DNA of 64,000 nt from NCBI GenBank assembly GCA_002350805.1, contig DEFO01000015.1, forward strand, positions 43,578 through 107,577, written 5' to 3'. Shown piece after piece: positions 53,835-62,433 of the stretch. The DNA comes from Prevotella sp. UBA2850 (lineage in GTDB: Bacteria > Bacteroidota > Bacteroidia > Bacteroidales > Bacteroidaceae). How positions within the stretch are numbered: the stretch's first letter is position 1; every line of letters starts with the position of its first letter. A program made the position numbers and the translations under genes. The notes beneath the pieces were generated by a model. The model did not search any database, was not told where the DNA came from, and worked only from the letters and a program-made list of their open reading frames with translations.

Positions 53835-54361
53835 TTCCTAATAAACTTGAAGCTATGGTGATTGGTTTTGACAATATAGAGTCCACGGGGCAGAGCCTCC
53901 AAATGGATATTGATTTCGTTACTGGAGAAGTCGGAATAAACACTTACCTTCCTGCCATCGGTAGTAAAGAGTGCGACTTCTGGGGTCAGGCTATTGCCTG
54001 TCACCTTTATCAGATCATTACCAATAAAGGTAAAATATACATGTTGAGAAGTTGGTAATAATTCTTGTTGTTTGATATCAGTAGTTTCTATTGATACAAA
54101 CTTGAAACATACAACTTCATCTATGATAAAAGATTGAGTACCAGACTCGGATAGAATGGAAAGAGTTTCACCTTCGAAAACAACTTTAGGCTGTGCATCA
54201 AAGGTAAAGGTCGCAGATAGGACTTGGCCGTTAGACTTATAATCCACCTGCAATGCCTCCTTCGCCTCGACATCGGCAAGAATGTTCGTCGAGAACAAAA
54301 GAAGGCTGATAAATAACGTAAAGAGCCTTGAGCAATATGTATTTATTCTATTAATCTGCAT
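53831..54361 (-). CDS. Small secreted protein ending in a sorting-like domain
   Basis: A 176-residue protein with a signal peptide (cleavage near NILADVEA). The last 70 residues (VALFTTDGRKVSV, LPRGLYIVKTN, FKFIRK) have the pattern of a type IX type-A sorting domain. The 90 residues between contain no family I recognise. It overlaps the genes on both sides (11 nt with the DUF1573 gene, 4 nt with the FISUMP gene), so it belongs to a tightly coupled unit. Confidence 0.72.
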   Translation of the reverse strand: MQINRINTYCSRLFTLFISLLLFSTNILADVEAKEALQVDYKSNGQVLSATFTFDAQPKVVFEGETLSILSESGTQSFIIDEVVCFKFVSIETTDIKQQELLPTSQHVYFTFIGNDLIKVTGNSLTPEVALFTTDGRKVSVYSDFSSNEINIHLEALPRGLYIVKTNHHSFKFIRK

Positions 54362-54743
54362 ATTTTAATTTAGCATGTAAAAAAACTTCTGTGCGAATAG
54401 TGTCCGATGAGTTCGATGTTACCGTAATGCTACGCTCAATATCACCTGGCGGATAGATAGAGAAATTGTAGCGAAGATGGATAGCTCCTTTTTTGCCACC
54501 AGATGTAATCGTGTCGAAACCTTCAACAGTGACACATTCACAAGAGGGGAAAACAGCTTGAATCACTAAATCATCGTTACCCTCATTTGTGAACTCAACA
54601 TCATAAGTATGAATGGCATCGTTTGTTGCCATTGTGCCTAAATCAATCTCTGTCTGTGAGAAAGAAATCAAAGGTGGCTTCTTCTCACAACTAACAAATG
54701 CAAGAAGGAACAATGCAACAAATATGGAACTAAACCATCTCAT
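54351..54743 (-). CDS. DUF1573-family lipoprotein
   Basis: A 130-residue lipoprotein (lipobox FVSC, Cys19). The body matches the DUF1573 beta-sandwich, including the SCECV motif near residue 70 that is typical of the family. DUF1573 proteins are widespread in Bacteroidetes and of unknown function. Overlap with the next gene and only a 14-nt gap to the previous one place it inside the operon. Confidence 0.82.
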   Translation of the reverse strand: MRWFSSIFVALFLLAFVSCEKKPPLISFSQTEIDLGTMATNDAIHTYDVEFTNEGNDDLVIQAVFPSCECVTVEGFDTITSGGKKGAIHLRYNFSIYPPGDIERSITVTSNSSDTIRTEVFLHAKLKYAD

Positions 54744-54757
54744 AAACAGAAACTAAT

Positions 54758-55261
54758 CTACTTGTAGGCATTTGCCACACCTTCGGCATTCTCGTCCAAA
54801 ACCGTCAGATACCATGTGTTATCCTTGCGAACAGGGTTCAAAGAAAAATGAGTGACACCTTCACCTGTCTCAAGATTACCATCTTTAATAATCTGAACAG
54901 CCAATTTTACCTCATTATTCTTTTCTTCACGAAGAATAAACTCAGAAACCTTACAATCATAGACAGTAAAGTTTTGCATGGCTCGCACAAACTCTTTACG
55001 AGCTTTTTCTGGTAAGAGTGAGACACTGTCATTATGCACATAGTAAAGCATGTGACTGGCTGTTTCGAAGTCATTCTTTGAAAATGAAGCCATATACTCT
55101 TTTACCTGTTCCATAATTTGAAGTGTATCATGCTCGGTGAGCTCCATGGTGACAGGTCTCAGGTATTTACTACGTCCATAATCGTCATCTTGCTGCTTTT
55201 TCTTACCGCATGAGCAGAGGAGAAGCAAACAAATCATGACCAGTGATAAAAACTTTTTCAT
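54758..55261 (-). CDS. Small lipoprotein, unknown function
   Basis: A 167-residue lipoprotein (lipobox LCSC, Cys18, then GKKKQQDDDYG). Residues 40-165 have the helix-then-sheet pattern of NTF2/DUF4878-like domains (SKNDFETASHMLYYV, WYLTVLDENAEGV). No catalytic residues are recognised. It heads the five-gene unit that ends with the OmpA-family gene. No promoter is seen directly upstream, so it may depend on read-through from the 1190-residue lipoprotein gene. Confidence 0.68.
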   Translation of the reverse strand: MKKFLSLVMICLLLLCSCGKKKQQDDDYGRSKYLRPVTMELTEHDTLQIMEQVKEYMASFSKNDFETASHMLYYVHNDSVSLLPEKARKEFVRAMQNFTVYDCKVSEFILREEKNNEVKLAVQIIKDGNLETGEGVTHFSLNPVRKDNTWYLTVLDENAEGVANAYK

Positions 55262-55278
55262 TATATTCTTTTTAGATT

Positions 55279-55311
55279 TGAAAAAGGGGAGGAGTTCACA
55301 CCCCTCCCCTT
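55279..55311 (-). terminator. Terminator after the 1190-residue lipoprotein gene
   Basis: AAGGGGAGG (55284-55292) pairs perfectly with CCTCCCCTT (55303-55311), and five T follow on the minus strand. It lies 27 nt past the stop. Confidence 0.85.
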
Positions 55312-55337
55312 GAATATTTCACATAAACATGTGCAGA

Positions 55338-58300
55338 TTAGAACTTCTTGGCATTATCCTGAGTTCTGTCAACAGTAACCTTAGCGGTTGTTGCAAACTC
55401 ACCCCAGATGTACTCGATGACAACAGGAATCTCAAGTTCGAACTTCTGAACAGTAGAGCTCAGGTTGTTGTACTCGAGGTAGTTGCCTGTGGTAGCATCC
55501 TCGTGATAGGTGAAGTCAAGCTGGCTAGAAATCTGGAACAGAGCCTTCATTCCGTCATTGTTGAGGTCACACTTCACATCGTGGTTGTCGCTCAGAGCAT
55601 CACCGTCAGTCAGGCCAGGAACCTTGATACCCTTGATTCCATAGTAATCGAAGTAGTTCTTAGGATCACCAGTCTTCTTGTTAACGCCCTTCCACTCATT
55701 ACGCCAATCCTTATAGTCGAACAGACCGTTCAGATAGATAATCTGCTTACCGCTCGAGCTAGCATCCTTGATGACAGAGTTCTTGCTATCAACGTCGATC
55801 GGACGGAGGAAGCGAACATTGAACTGACCGTTCTCAACCTTAATAGGCTTACATACATCGTCGTTCTGTACGGCGAGAGTGATGATTACGTTCAGGTAGT
55901 TGTTCAGAACCTCATCGTTCTTGTTGTTGAACTCCTTGTGAGAAGCATAGTTCAGCAGGTCATGAGCAGCATTTGAGTGCTGATACTCAATCATGGTGTA
56001 GTTAGCCTCCTCACGGTCACCAGCCTTGTCAGCGAACTTAGCAGGCAGAACGAGCTTAGCAATGCTCTGGTTGGTTGTGGTGAGCAGCTCGCGCTGGTCA
56101 GCAGAAACCTTCAGAGTGTAAGTAGCGCCAGAAGCACCCTTGAATTGCTTACCATTGTTAGCAGCGTCGAATACCAGACGATACTTGTAGTCGTTGTAAA
56201 CGAAGCCAGCGTCACCAGTAACGATACGGTTGTTAACAACCTCATTGTTATAGAACTCGTTAGAGAAGAGGTTGGTCAGAGAGTCAGCATCGTTGCGGAG
56301 CTCATCCTCAACAGAAGGCACGTTAGTGTGAACCTCATCGGTACCCATCTCTGCAGTATTCTTCACATACCAGTACTTAGCAATCTTATTCTGAGTCCAG
56401 TCTACCTTCACATTCAGGTCGTTCAGGTTGTAAGGCAGGAAGGTAACCTTCGTTGTGAATACAACATAAACATCCTTATAGTGAGCGTTCTGGCCGTGGA
56501 TATCCTCATACTTAACAGCAGTCATCAGGTCGATGGTCTTAGCTGTCTGCTTGTCCCAAGCGTCATAGAGCTTCTGAACATCAGCGTCGGTAAGCGACCA
56601 CTTCAGAGTAGAAGTCTGAGTGTGAGTCTCATCGTTCATGTCAGGCTCGTTAGTGATAACACCAACATACTTGTCAGGAGTACGAGCTACCCAATTACCG
56701 GCAGCGTCCTTCTCATACTGCTGGAAGTCATTCTGAGCATCGCGAACAGGATCCTCGTTGAAGTGCTCCTCGAAGGTCTCACGGTCGATACCGAGAGCGT
56801 TCTTATAGATATCATACTCAGTCTGGATCCACTTAGTAGCATATACGTCATATCCCTTCGGAGTGATGCTTGGGCAAACATCCTGATAGGTCTTATTAAC
56901 GCCAGTGTAATCAACCTCAACACACTCATAAGGAGGAACAATATCTTCCTTAACAATCTCGATGCGGATGTAACCATAGTCGAGAACATTACCCTTCTTA
57001 TCAACGAGAGATACGCGAACGATAGGAGTACGACCTACAGCCTGAAGAGCATTCTCACCAATGAAGTCAGCGATATCAGTAGCCTTCGGGTCAACCTGAG
57101 CATACTCGTTCTCACCAATCTTACGTGGGAGCTGAGGACGGAAGGTATAACCATCTTCAAGAATAGCAGCGTGTGCAGACTCGTCGGTTACGTTGTTACC
57201 AAGATGCAAGCTGGTCAACTCGAACTTGTAGCTCAGACCGAACTTCTTCATCATATCCTCAGTCATATCCTTATGCTCTTCAGCAACAGTGGTGTAGTGA
57301 GTCTCAACAAGAGTACGGAGGTCAAGGGTCTGCTTGTAGTTCACCTTGTCCTGTGCGTTAGTGCTAACAGCTTTGTCCTGATGATTCTTGGCAATAGCAA
57401 CAGCCTCATGAACAGTAGCCATCAGGTGTGTACCATCCTTGTCAACAATCGGGCAAGTACCGCAGTGAGTATTCAGCTGACCTGTGAAGCTAGGAATACC
57501 CTTCACGTGAGCCAGACGGATGCCAGTCATCTTGTCAGCAAACAGAGTAGCGTAGTCAGAAGTAACGGTGGTATCCTTACCAGCCTTATTCAGAGTAACC
57601 TGAGAAGCAAATACGGTAACCATAGGACGCTCCTGGCCAGCTGCCCAGTAATCCTCAACAACAGCCTTAATCTGCTCAGGATCCTTCACGTCGATCTGAA
57701 CCTTCAGAGTTCCATTCTCAACCTTATAGTCCTTTACGCTCAGGCCAGCGTCAGCCTGTGTAGCAGAACGAGTATTCTCATACCACTTGTCGCCAGTGAG
57801 CAGCGACACATTAGTAAAGTTGTCGGTATTTACGTTAGAAGGATTGAGGTGGTAGTTAGCCCACAAATCCTCAACGAGAGCAACCTTAGTAGAATCATAA
57901 CGATTGTGGTCGGTACGAGGACCTGCACTCTCGAGGTCAACCTGCTCCTCAAGGGGATCCTTATAGAAACCGCGCTTCTCAACAACATTCCAAGCAGCAG
58001 CAGGAATATCAAACTTGTAGGCCTCAAGATAGTTGAAGCTGGTAGCCTCAACACCATGGTAGTAACCATCGGGGATGAATACGAGGCTGCGGAGGCTGCT
58101 CTTAATGAGATAGTTCAGCACATTTACCTCAGCAGAAAGAGCGTCAACGCGATCACTCAGAGCCTGAAGATCATCGGTGAGCTTCTTAATCTCATTATCC
58201 TTCAGCTTCTGAATCTCGGTATCAGTGTACTTCTTCAGCTCTCTTGTAAGCTCATCAGCCTTTTCCTTAATGGCTTCGGTCATCTCATCCTCAGTGATGA

Positions 58301-58910
58301 TATTCTTCTCCTCAAGAGCCTCAATGCGCTTCTTGAAAGTATCCAGAGCCTCCAGCTGCTGCTTGATATCAGCGATGGCAGCGAGCTTAGACCAATCACC
58401 TTCTTCAAGACCCTTCTTGAGCTCCTCAAGAACTACCAGACGGTCAGCCAGCAACTTGTCCTCAGAAGCAATCTTAGCATAGATCTTCTTAACTTCCTCA
58501 GTGTAAGTTGTCACATCAACCTTCTTGTCAAGCTCTGCTCTCAGGTTCTCGATGTCACCAATAACATCCTCAAGATGTTTGATGCGAGTCTCAAGACCGG
58601 CAATCTTTGCAACCTGATCCTTCACTTGGTTGTACCAAGTCTCCAAAGAGGTGACACGATCGCTAACACCTGAGATCTTGCCATTGAGTGTGGTCTCGAG
58701 TTGACCCATGGCAGACTCGAGTTGCGACTTCAAGTTGTCTCTTGCAGTTTGACAATCAGTCTTGCACTGGGCCAGGGCTTTCTGAAGAGCCTCAACGTCG
58801 TTCTTCACGGCATTGATGTCGTCATCGTAGTCCTTACAAGACGTAAACATGCTCATAGATGCCAAGAAGAAAGCACCCATAAGCAGCGTACTAAAGATTT
58901 TCTTTTTCAT
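55338..58910 (-). CDS. Large surface lipoprotein with N-terminal coiled coil
   Basis: A 1190-residue lipoprotein (lipobox FTSC, Cys25, followed by KDYDDD, which fits the K-(D/E)2 signal for export to the surface). Residues 30-280 form a near-continuous coiled coil with heptads (VEALQKALAQC, LETRIKHLEDVI, LQALSDRVDALSAEV). The remaining 900 residues are mostly beta-rich and match no family I know; there are no catalytic motifs. A stalk and head layout is plausible, as in an S-layer-like or adhesin lipoprotein. It has a strong promoter with both boxes perfect and its own terminator, which suggests high expression. It lies directly upstream of the chain that ends with the OmpA-family porin. Confidence 0.8.
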   Translation of the reverse strand: MKKKIFSTLLMGAFFLASMSMFTSCKDYDDDINAVKNDVEALQKALAQCKTDCQTARDNLKSQLESAMGQLETTLNGKISGVSDRVTSLETWYNQVKDQVAKIAGLETRIKHLEDVIGDIENLRAELDKKVDVTTYTEEVKKIYAKIASEDKLLADRLVVLEELKKGLEEGDWSKLAAIADIKQQLEALDTFKKRIEALEEKNIITEDEMTEAIKEKADELTRELKKYTDTEIQKLKDNEIKKLTDDLQALSDRVDALSAEVNVLNYLIKSSLRSLVFIPDGYYHGVEATSFNYLEAYKFDIPAAAWNVVEKRGFYKDPLEEQVDLESAGPRTDHNRYDSTKVALVEDLWANYHLNPSNVNTDNFTNVSLLTGDKWYENTRSATQADAGLSVKDYKVENGTLKVQIDVKDPEQIKAVVEDYWAAGQERPMVTVFASQVTLNKAGKDTTVTSDYATLFADKMTGIRLAHVKGIPSFTGQLNTHCGTCPIVDKDGTHLMATVHEAVAIAKNHQDKAVSTNAQDKVNYKQTLDLRTLVETHYTTVAEEHKDMTEDMMKKFGLSYKFELTSLHLGNNVTDESAHAAILEDGYTFRPQLPRKIGENEYAQVDPKATDIADFIGENALQAVGRTPIVRVSLVDKKGNVLDYGYIRIEIVKEDIVPPYECVEVDYTGVNKTYQDVCPSITPKGYDVYATKWIQTEYDIYKNALGIDRETFEEHFNEDPVRDAQNDFQQYEKDAAGNWVARTPDKYVGVITNEPDMNDETHTQTSTLKWSLTDADVQKLYDAWDKQTAKTIDLMTAVKYEDIHGQNAHYKDVYVVFTTKVTFLPYNLNDLNVKVDWTQNKIAKYWYVKNTAEMGTDEVHTNVPSVEDELRNDADSLTNLFSNEFYNNEVVNNRIVTGDAGFVYNDYKYRLVFDAANNGKQFKGASGATYTLKVSADQRELLTTTNQSIAKLVLPAKFADKAGDREEANYTMIEYQHSNAAHDLLNYASHKEFNNKNDEVLNNYLNVIITLAVQNDDVCKPIKVENGQFNVRFLRPIDVDSKNSVIKDASSSGKQIIYLNGLFDYKDWRNEWKGVNKKTGDPKNYFDYYGIKGIKVPGLTDGDALSDNHDVKCDLNNDGMKALFQISSQLDFTYHEDATTGNYLEYNNLSSTVQKFELEIPVVIEYIWGEFATTAKVTVDRTQDNAKKF

Positions 58911-59362
58911 ACGATAATAAATTTAAATTAATTAGATAAAAATATATATACTTCTTTCTTTCATCAAATGAAGCACACCACAAAAGACGGAAATTCATGC
59001 GCCGAAACGCATTTTTCCCATTGTTTCTCTCGCGGGGAGCCACTTTTTAGGTGCAAATATAGACATAAATCGGAAAACATGCAAATAAAATTAGATATTT
59101 TTTTAAAATTATCTGAATTTATTGCTTGTTTGGCCACTTTTGTGGGCATTTTTGACGTTTTTGTCATGACTTATTCAGTCTGTACCCGTTTATATACGGT
59201 TGTTTGCACCATTTTATGTCATTTATTATTCCTTAGCCTCGCGCGTACATATATTATATATGCCGCTATAGCAAGGTCTGAAGGCCGGCAGAGAGGTTCA
59301 GGGCGGCAGCAGGCAATGCCCGGAAACAGCGGAGAAGTGCGTGCTGCCGCCTGTATATCCGC
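58911..59362. other. Intergenic region with promoter and a GC-rich inverted repeat
   Basis: The left half carries the leader (about 140 nt) and promoter of the 1190-residue lipoprotein. The right half has an inverted repeat, GGCGGCAGCA (59302-59311) with TGCTGCCGCC (59342-59351), close to the asnS stop. It has no T-run, so its role as an asnS terminator is doubtful. No ORF is supported. Confidence 0.6.
59054..59085 (-). promoter_or_regulatory. Strong promoter of the 1190-residue lipoprotein gene
   Basis: On the minus strand, TTTG (59085 to 59082), a 20-nt spacer and TATATTTG (59061 to 59054): both Bacteroidetes boxes match perfectly. Confidence 0.8.
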
Positions 59363-60868
59363 CTAGAAGTTAGCGTTCTTCGGGGTGCGCGGGAACGGGA
59401 TGACATCGCGGATGTTCTGCATGCCCGTCACGAAAAGGATGAGCCGCTCGAAGCCAAGGCCGAAGCCGGCGTGCGGGCAGGTGCCCCAACGGCGGGTGTC
59501 GAGATACCACCACAAATGGGTCTCGTCCATCTGGCGACGCTTAACCTCACCCATGAGTTTTTCGTAGCTTTCCTCACGGACGGAACCACCGATGATCTCA
59601 CCAATCTGCGGGAACAACACGTCGGTGCCCTGCATGGTAGGACCTGGGGCCACACAACCGTTGTAACCGATTGACTGTTCGGAGTTTTCGGTTCCTTCGG
59701 GATAAGAAGGATTCTGCTTCATATAGAACGACTTGAAGGCACGGGGATAGTCGGTCATGATGACAGGCTTCTTGAAGTGTTCCTCCACCAGATAGCGCTC
59801 GTGCTCGCTGGCGAGGTCGTCGCCCCAGTTGCAGGGGAACTCGAACTTCTTGCCGTTCTTGATTGCCTCTTGCAGAATATTGATACCCTCGGTATAAGGC
59901 AGACGTACGAAAGTCTCTTTCAACACGCCTTCGAGACGTGCAAGGAGGGTCTTGTCGATCATCTTATTGAGGAACTCAAGGTCGTCCTTGCAGTGGTCGA
60001 GAGCCCAACGCACACAATACTTGATGAAGTCTTCCTCAAGATCCATGAGTTCTTCCTGGTCGATGAAGGCTACTTCAGGCTCTACCATCCAGAACTCGGC
60101 CAGATGGCGGGGCGTATTGCTGTTCTCGGCACGGAAAGTCGGTCCAAAGGTATAGATGGCTCCAAGGGCAGTGGCGCCCAGCTCGCCCTCCAGCTGGCCG
60201 GAGACGGTAAGTGAGGTCTGCTCGCCGAAGAAATCATCATCGTAGATAATCTTTCCATCCTCATCTTTCTTCAGGTCGTATAGGTTCTTGGTGGTCACCT
60301 GGAACATATTACCTGCACCCTCGCAATCGCTGGCGGTGATGAGCGGTGTATGGAAATAGAAGAAGCCATGCTCATGGAAATAGGTGTGAATTGCCATGGC
60401 CATGTTGTGGCGGATACGCATGACAGCACCGAAAGTATTAGTGCGCAGACGCATGTGAGCATGCTCACGCATATACTCGAAGCTCTGTCCCTTCTTTTGC
60501 ATGGGATAGTCGCTGCCGCACATGCCGTAGATCTCGATAGCCTCAGCCTGAATCTCAGAGGCCTGGCCTGCAGCGGGACTCTCGACAAGTTTGCCAACCA
60601 CGCAAAGGCAGGCGCCAGTAGTGATTGACTTGAGCGCTGTGATGGAATCAGTGGCCTGTAGAGAAGAGCTATCTGCGGCAGATGAACTGGTGGTTACAGG
60701 ACAAGCAGTATCGACTACTATCTGAATATTCTTGATAGTAGAACCATCGTTGAGGGCGATAAAGTCGACTGCTTTGCTTGAGCGGTGGGTACGGACCCAG
60801 CCTTTTACACATATTTGCTCGCCATAGGCTGTGCTACGGAGGGCATCTACTATTTTAGTTCGTTGCAT
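59363..60868 (-). CDS. asnS: Asparaginyl-tRNA synthetase
   Basis: A 501-residue class II synthetase. The N-terminal OB domain (GEQICVKGWVRTHRSSKAVDF) is followed by the catalytic domain with motif 2 (FGPTFRAENSNTPRHLAEFW) and motif 3 (GFGLGFERLILFVTG). It charges tRNA-Asn in the cytosol. It is about 30 residues longer than usual because of a Ser/Thr/Ala-rich insertion in the OB domain (about 52-85, TTSSSAADSSSLQATDSITA). No frameshift is visible. It follows the pseudouridine synthase gene after 126 nt, and no promoter is obvious between them. Confidence 0.95.
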   Translation of the reverse strand: MQRTKIVDALRSTAYGEQICVKGWVRTHRSSKAVDFIALNDGSTIKNIQIVVDTACPVTTSSSAADSSSLQATDSITALKSITTGACLCVVGKLVESPAAGQASEIQAEAIEIYGMCGSDYPMQKKGQSFEYMREHAHMRLRTNTFGAVMRIRHNMAMAIHTYFHEHGFFYFHTPLITASDCEGAGNMFQVTTKNLYDLKKDEDGKIIYDDDFFGEQTSLTVSGQLEGELGATALGAIYTFGPTFRAENSNTPRHLAEFWMVEPEVAFIDQEELMDLEEDFIKYCVRWALDHCKDDLEFLNKMIDKTLLARLEGVLKETFVRLPYTEGINILQEAIKNGKKFEFPCNWGDDLASEHERYLVEEHFKKPVIMTDYPRAFKSFYMKQNPSYPEGTENSEQSIGYNGCVAPGPTMQGTDVLFPQIGEIIGGSVREESYEKLMGEVKRRQMDETHLWWYLDTRRWGTCPHAGFGLGFERLILFVTGMQNIRDVIPFPRTPKNANF

Positions 60869-60994
60869 TTGTATTTAAATAAAGGAGTTGGAGGAATGAA
60901 CGGACGGAAGGAATATGAGCAGATGGTTGCCCCAAACCCTTTTCATTGACATTCATGCCTCTCACTCCATAGAATTCTTTCTACCTATTATATA

Positions 60995-62356
60995 TTATTC
61001 GAAGGCACCCATGCGGAGCATTTCCACTTCTTTCTCGGTGAGGAAACGCCAATCGCCGCGGCGGACATTCTTCTTGGTGAGTCCGGCAAACTGTACGCGG
61101 TCGAGCTTGACCACACGATAGCCGAGATGCTCGAAGATACGACGCACGATGCGGTTCTTGCCGCTGTGAATCTCGATGCCTACCTGACTCTTGTCGGTTT
61201 CGCTGGCATAATCGATAGCATCGGCATGGATTTCTCCGTCGTCGAGGGTGATGCCCTCAGCAATCTGCTGGAGGTCGCTGGCAGCCACCTTCTTGTCGAG
61301 ATAGACATGGTAGACCTTCTTCTTGAGGAACTTGGGATGGGTGAGTTTGCTGGCCAGGTCGCCATCGTTGGTGAGCAGGAGCACACCTGTGGTGTTGCGG
61401 TCCAGACGGCCCACCGGATAGATACGCTCGGGGCAGGCGCCCTTCACCAGATCCATCACAGTCTTACGCTGCTGGGGGTCGTCGCTGGTGGTAACGTAAT
61501 CCTTCGGTTTGTTGAGCAGCACATATACTTTCTTCTCGAGTGTAACAGGCTGGTCGTGGAACATCACGCTATCGGTGCGCAGGATCTTTGTTCCCAACTC
61601 GGTCACAACCTCGCCATTGACCTTCACGACACCTGCCGTGATGAACTCATCGGCCTCACGACGGCTGCATACACCGGCGTTAGCCAGGAACTTGTTCAAG
61701 CGAAGGGGCTCATTGGGATCGTAATTCTCCTCCTTATACTCAATGCGCTTCTTCATGCTATACTTCGCATTGGGATCGTAAGGCTTGCGAGACGGTTTCT
61801 TGTAGGGGTTATAGTTGTTATAACCACCATAGTTATTATAAGGACGGGGCTGACGGGGCTGTCCGTAACCGCCACGCTGCTGGCCATAGCCACCTTGGCG
61901 CTGCTGATAGCCACCACGCTGCTGGCCGTAGCCACCCTGACGTGGCTGGTAGCCCTGCTCCTCTCCTTCCATATTATTATAACGAGGACGATAGCCCTGT
62001 TGCGGACGCTGCTGGTAGCCACCACGCTGCTGGCCATAGCCACCCTGACGCTGCTGGTAGCCACCACGCTGCTGGCCATAACCACCCTGATTGCCATAAT
62101 TGTTGCGGGGGCGATAGGGGCGTTGCTGCGACTGAAGTCCGGCGCCGAATCCTTCGGGGCGGAAGCCGCTCTCGTCGTTGTTATCCACTCTGTTGTTGTA
62201 AGGACGCTGAGTGTGGATACGCGGACGGGGTGAGCGTCCCACACTACGGTAACCTGAATAGCTGTTTCCCTGGTCTGAAGAACGGTACCCCTCACGGGCG
62301 CTCTCATTCTCGGTAGACTGCATTTCCTGTGTCTTTTCGAAATCTGAATCCATCAT
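60995..62356 (-). CDS. RluB-type 23S rRNA pseudouridine synthase with RGG/QGGY-rich N-terminus
   Basis: A 453-residue protein. The C-terminal 245 residues are a complete RsuA/RluB enzyme: S4 domain at about 212-260 (LRLNKFLANAGVCSRREADEF) and catalytic Asp near 315 in VGRLDRNTTGVLLL. It would modify large-subunit rRNA. The first 200 residues are an added low-complexity region of repeated GGYGQQRGGYQQR units, rich in Arg, Gly, Gln and Tyr, like RGG-type RNA-binding and condensate-forming tails of eukaryotic proteins. The DNA is a set of imperfect 21-42 bp repeats (61850-62100). It lies between purB (77 nt) and asnS (126 nt) on one strand. Confidence 0.9.
   Translation of the reverse strand: MMDSDFEKTQEMQSTENESAREGYRSSDQGNSYSGYRSVGRSPRPRIHTQRPYNNRVDNNDESGFRPEGFGAGLQSQQRPYRPRNNYGNQGGYGQQRGGYQQRQGGYGQQRGGYQQRPQQGYRPRYNNMEGEEQGYQPRQGGYGQQRGGYQQRQGGYGQQRGGYGQPRQPRPYNNYGGYNNYNPYKKPSRKPYDPNAKYSMKKRIEYKEENYDPNEPLRLNKFLANAGVCSRREADEFITAGVVKVNGEVVTELGTKILRTDSVMFHDQPVTLEKKVYVLLNKPKDYVTTSDDPQQRKTVMDLVKGACPERIYPVGRLDRNTTGVLLLTNDGDLASKLTHPKFLKKKVYHVYLDKKVAASDLQQIAEGITLDDGEIHADAIDYASETDKSQVGIEIHSGKNRIVRRIFEHLGYRVVKLDRVQFAGLTKKNVRRGDWRFLTEKEVEMLRMGAFE
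61850..62100 (-). repeat. Coding repeats for the RGG/QGGY segment
   Basis: Imperfect direct repeats of CCACGCTGCTGGCCATAGCC and CACCCTGACGCTGCTGG type on the plus strand. They are in multiples of three, so length changes would keep the frame. Confidence 0.8.
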
Positions 62357-62433
62357 AATGTAATTTTTTACTTTGCCTCACGGCGGTTAGTACTATTTTA
62401 ATTTGTTATTTGCAATAACTGGTATCTGTTGGT

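Noticed and set aside
55977..58673. Open frame of 898 codons on the plus strand
   Set aside because: It lies fully antisense to the 1190-residue lipoprotein, which has a lipobox, coiled-coil heptads, promoter and terminator. The antisense product is a composition artefact rich in Leu, Ser, Val and Ile with no domain.
59302..59351. Rho-independent terminator for asnS
   Set aside because: The 10-bp stem has a 30-nt loop and no T-run, so only an inverted repeat is reported.
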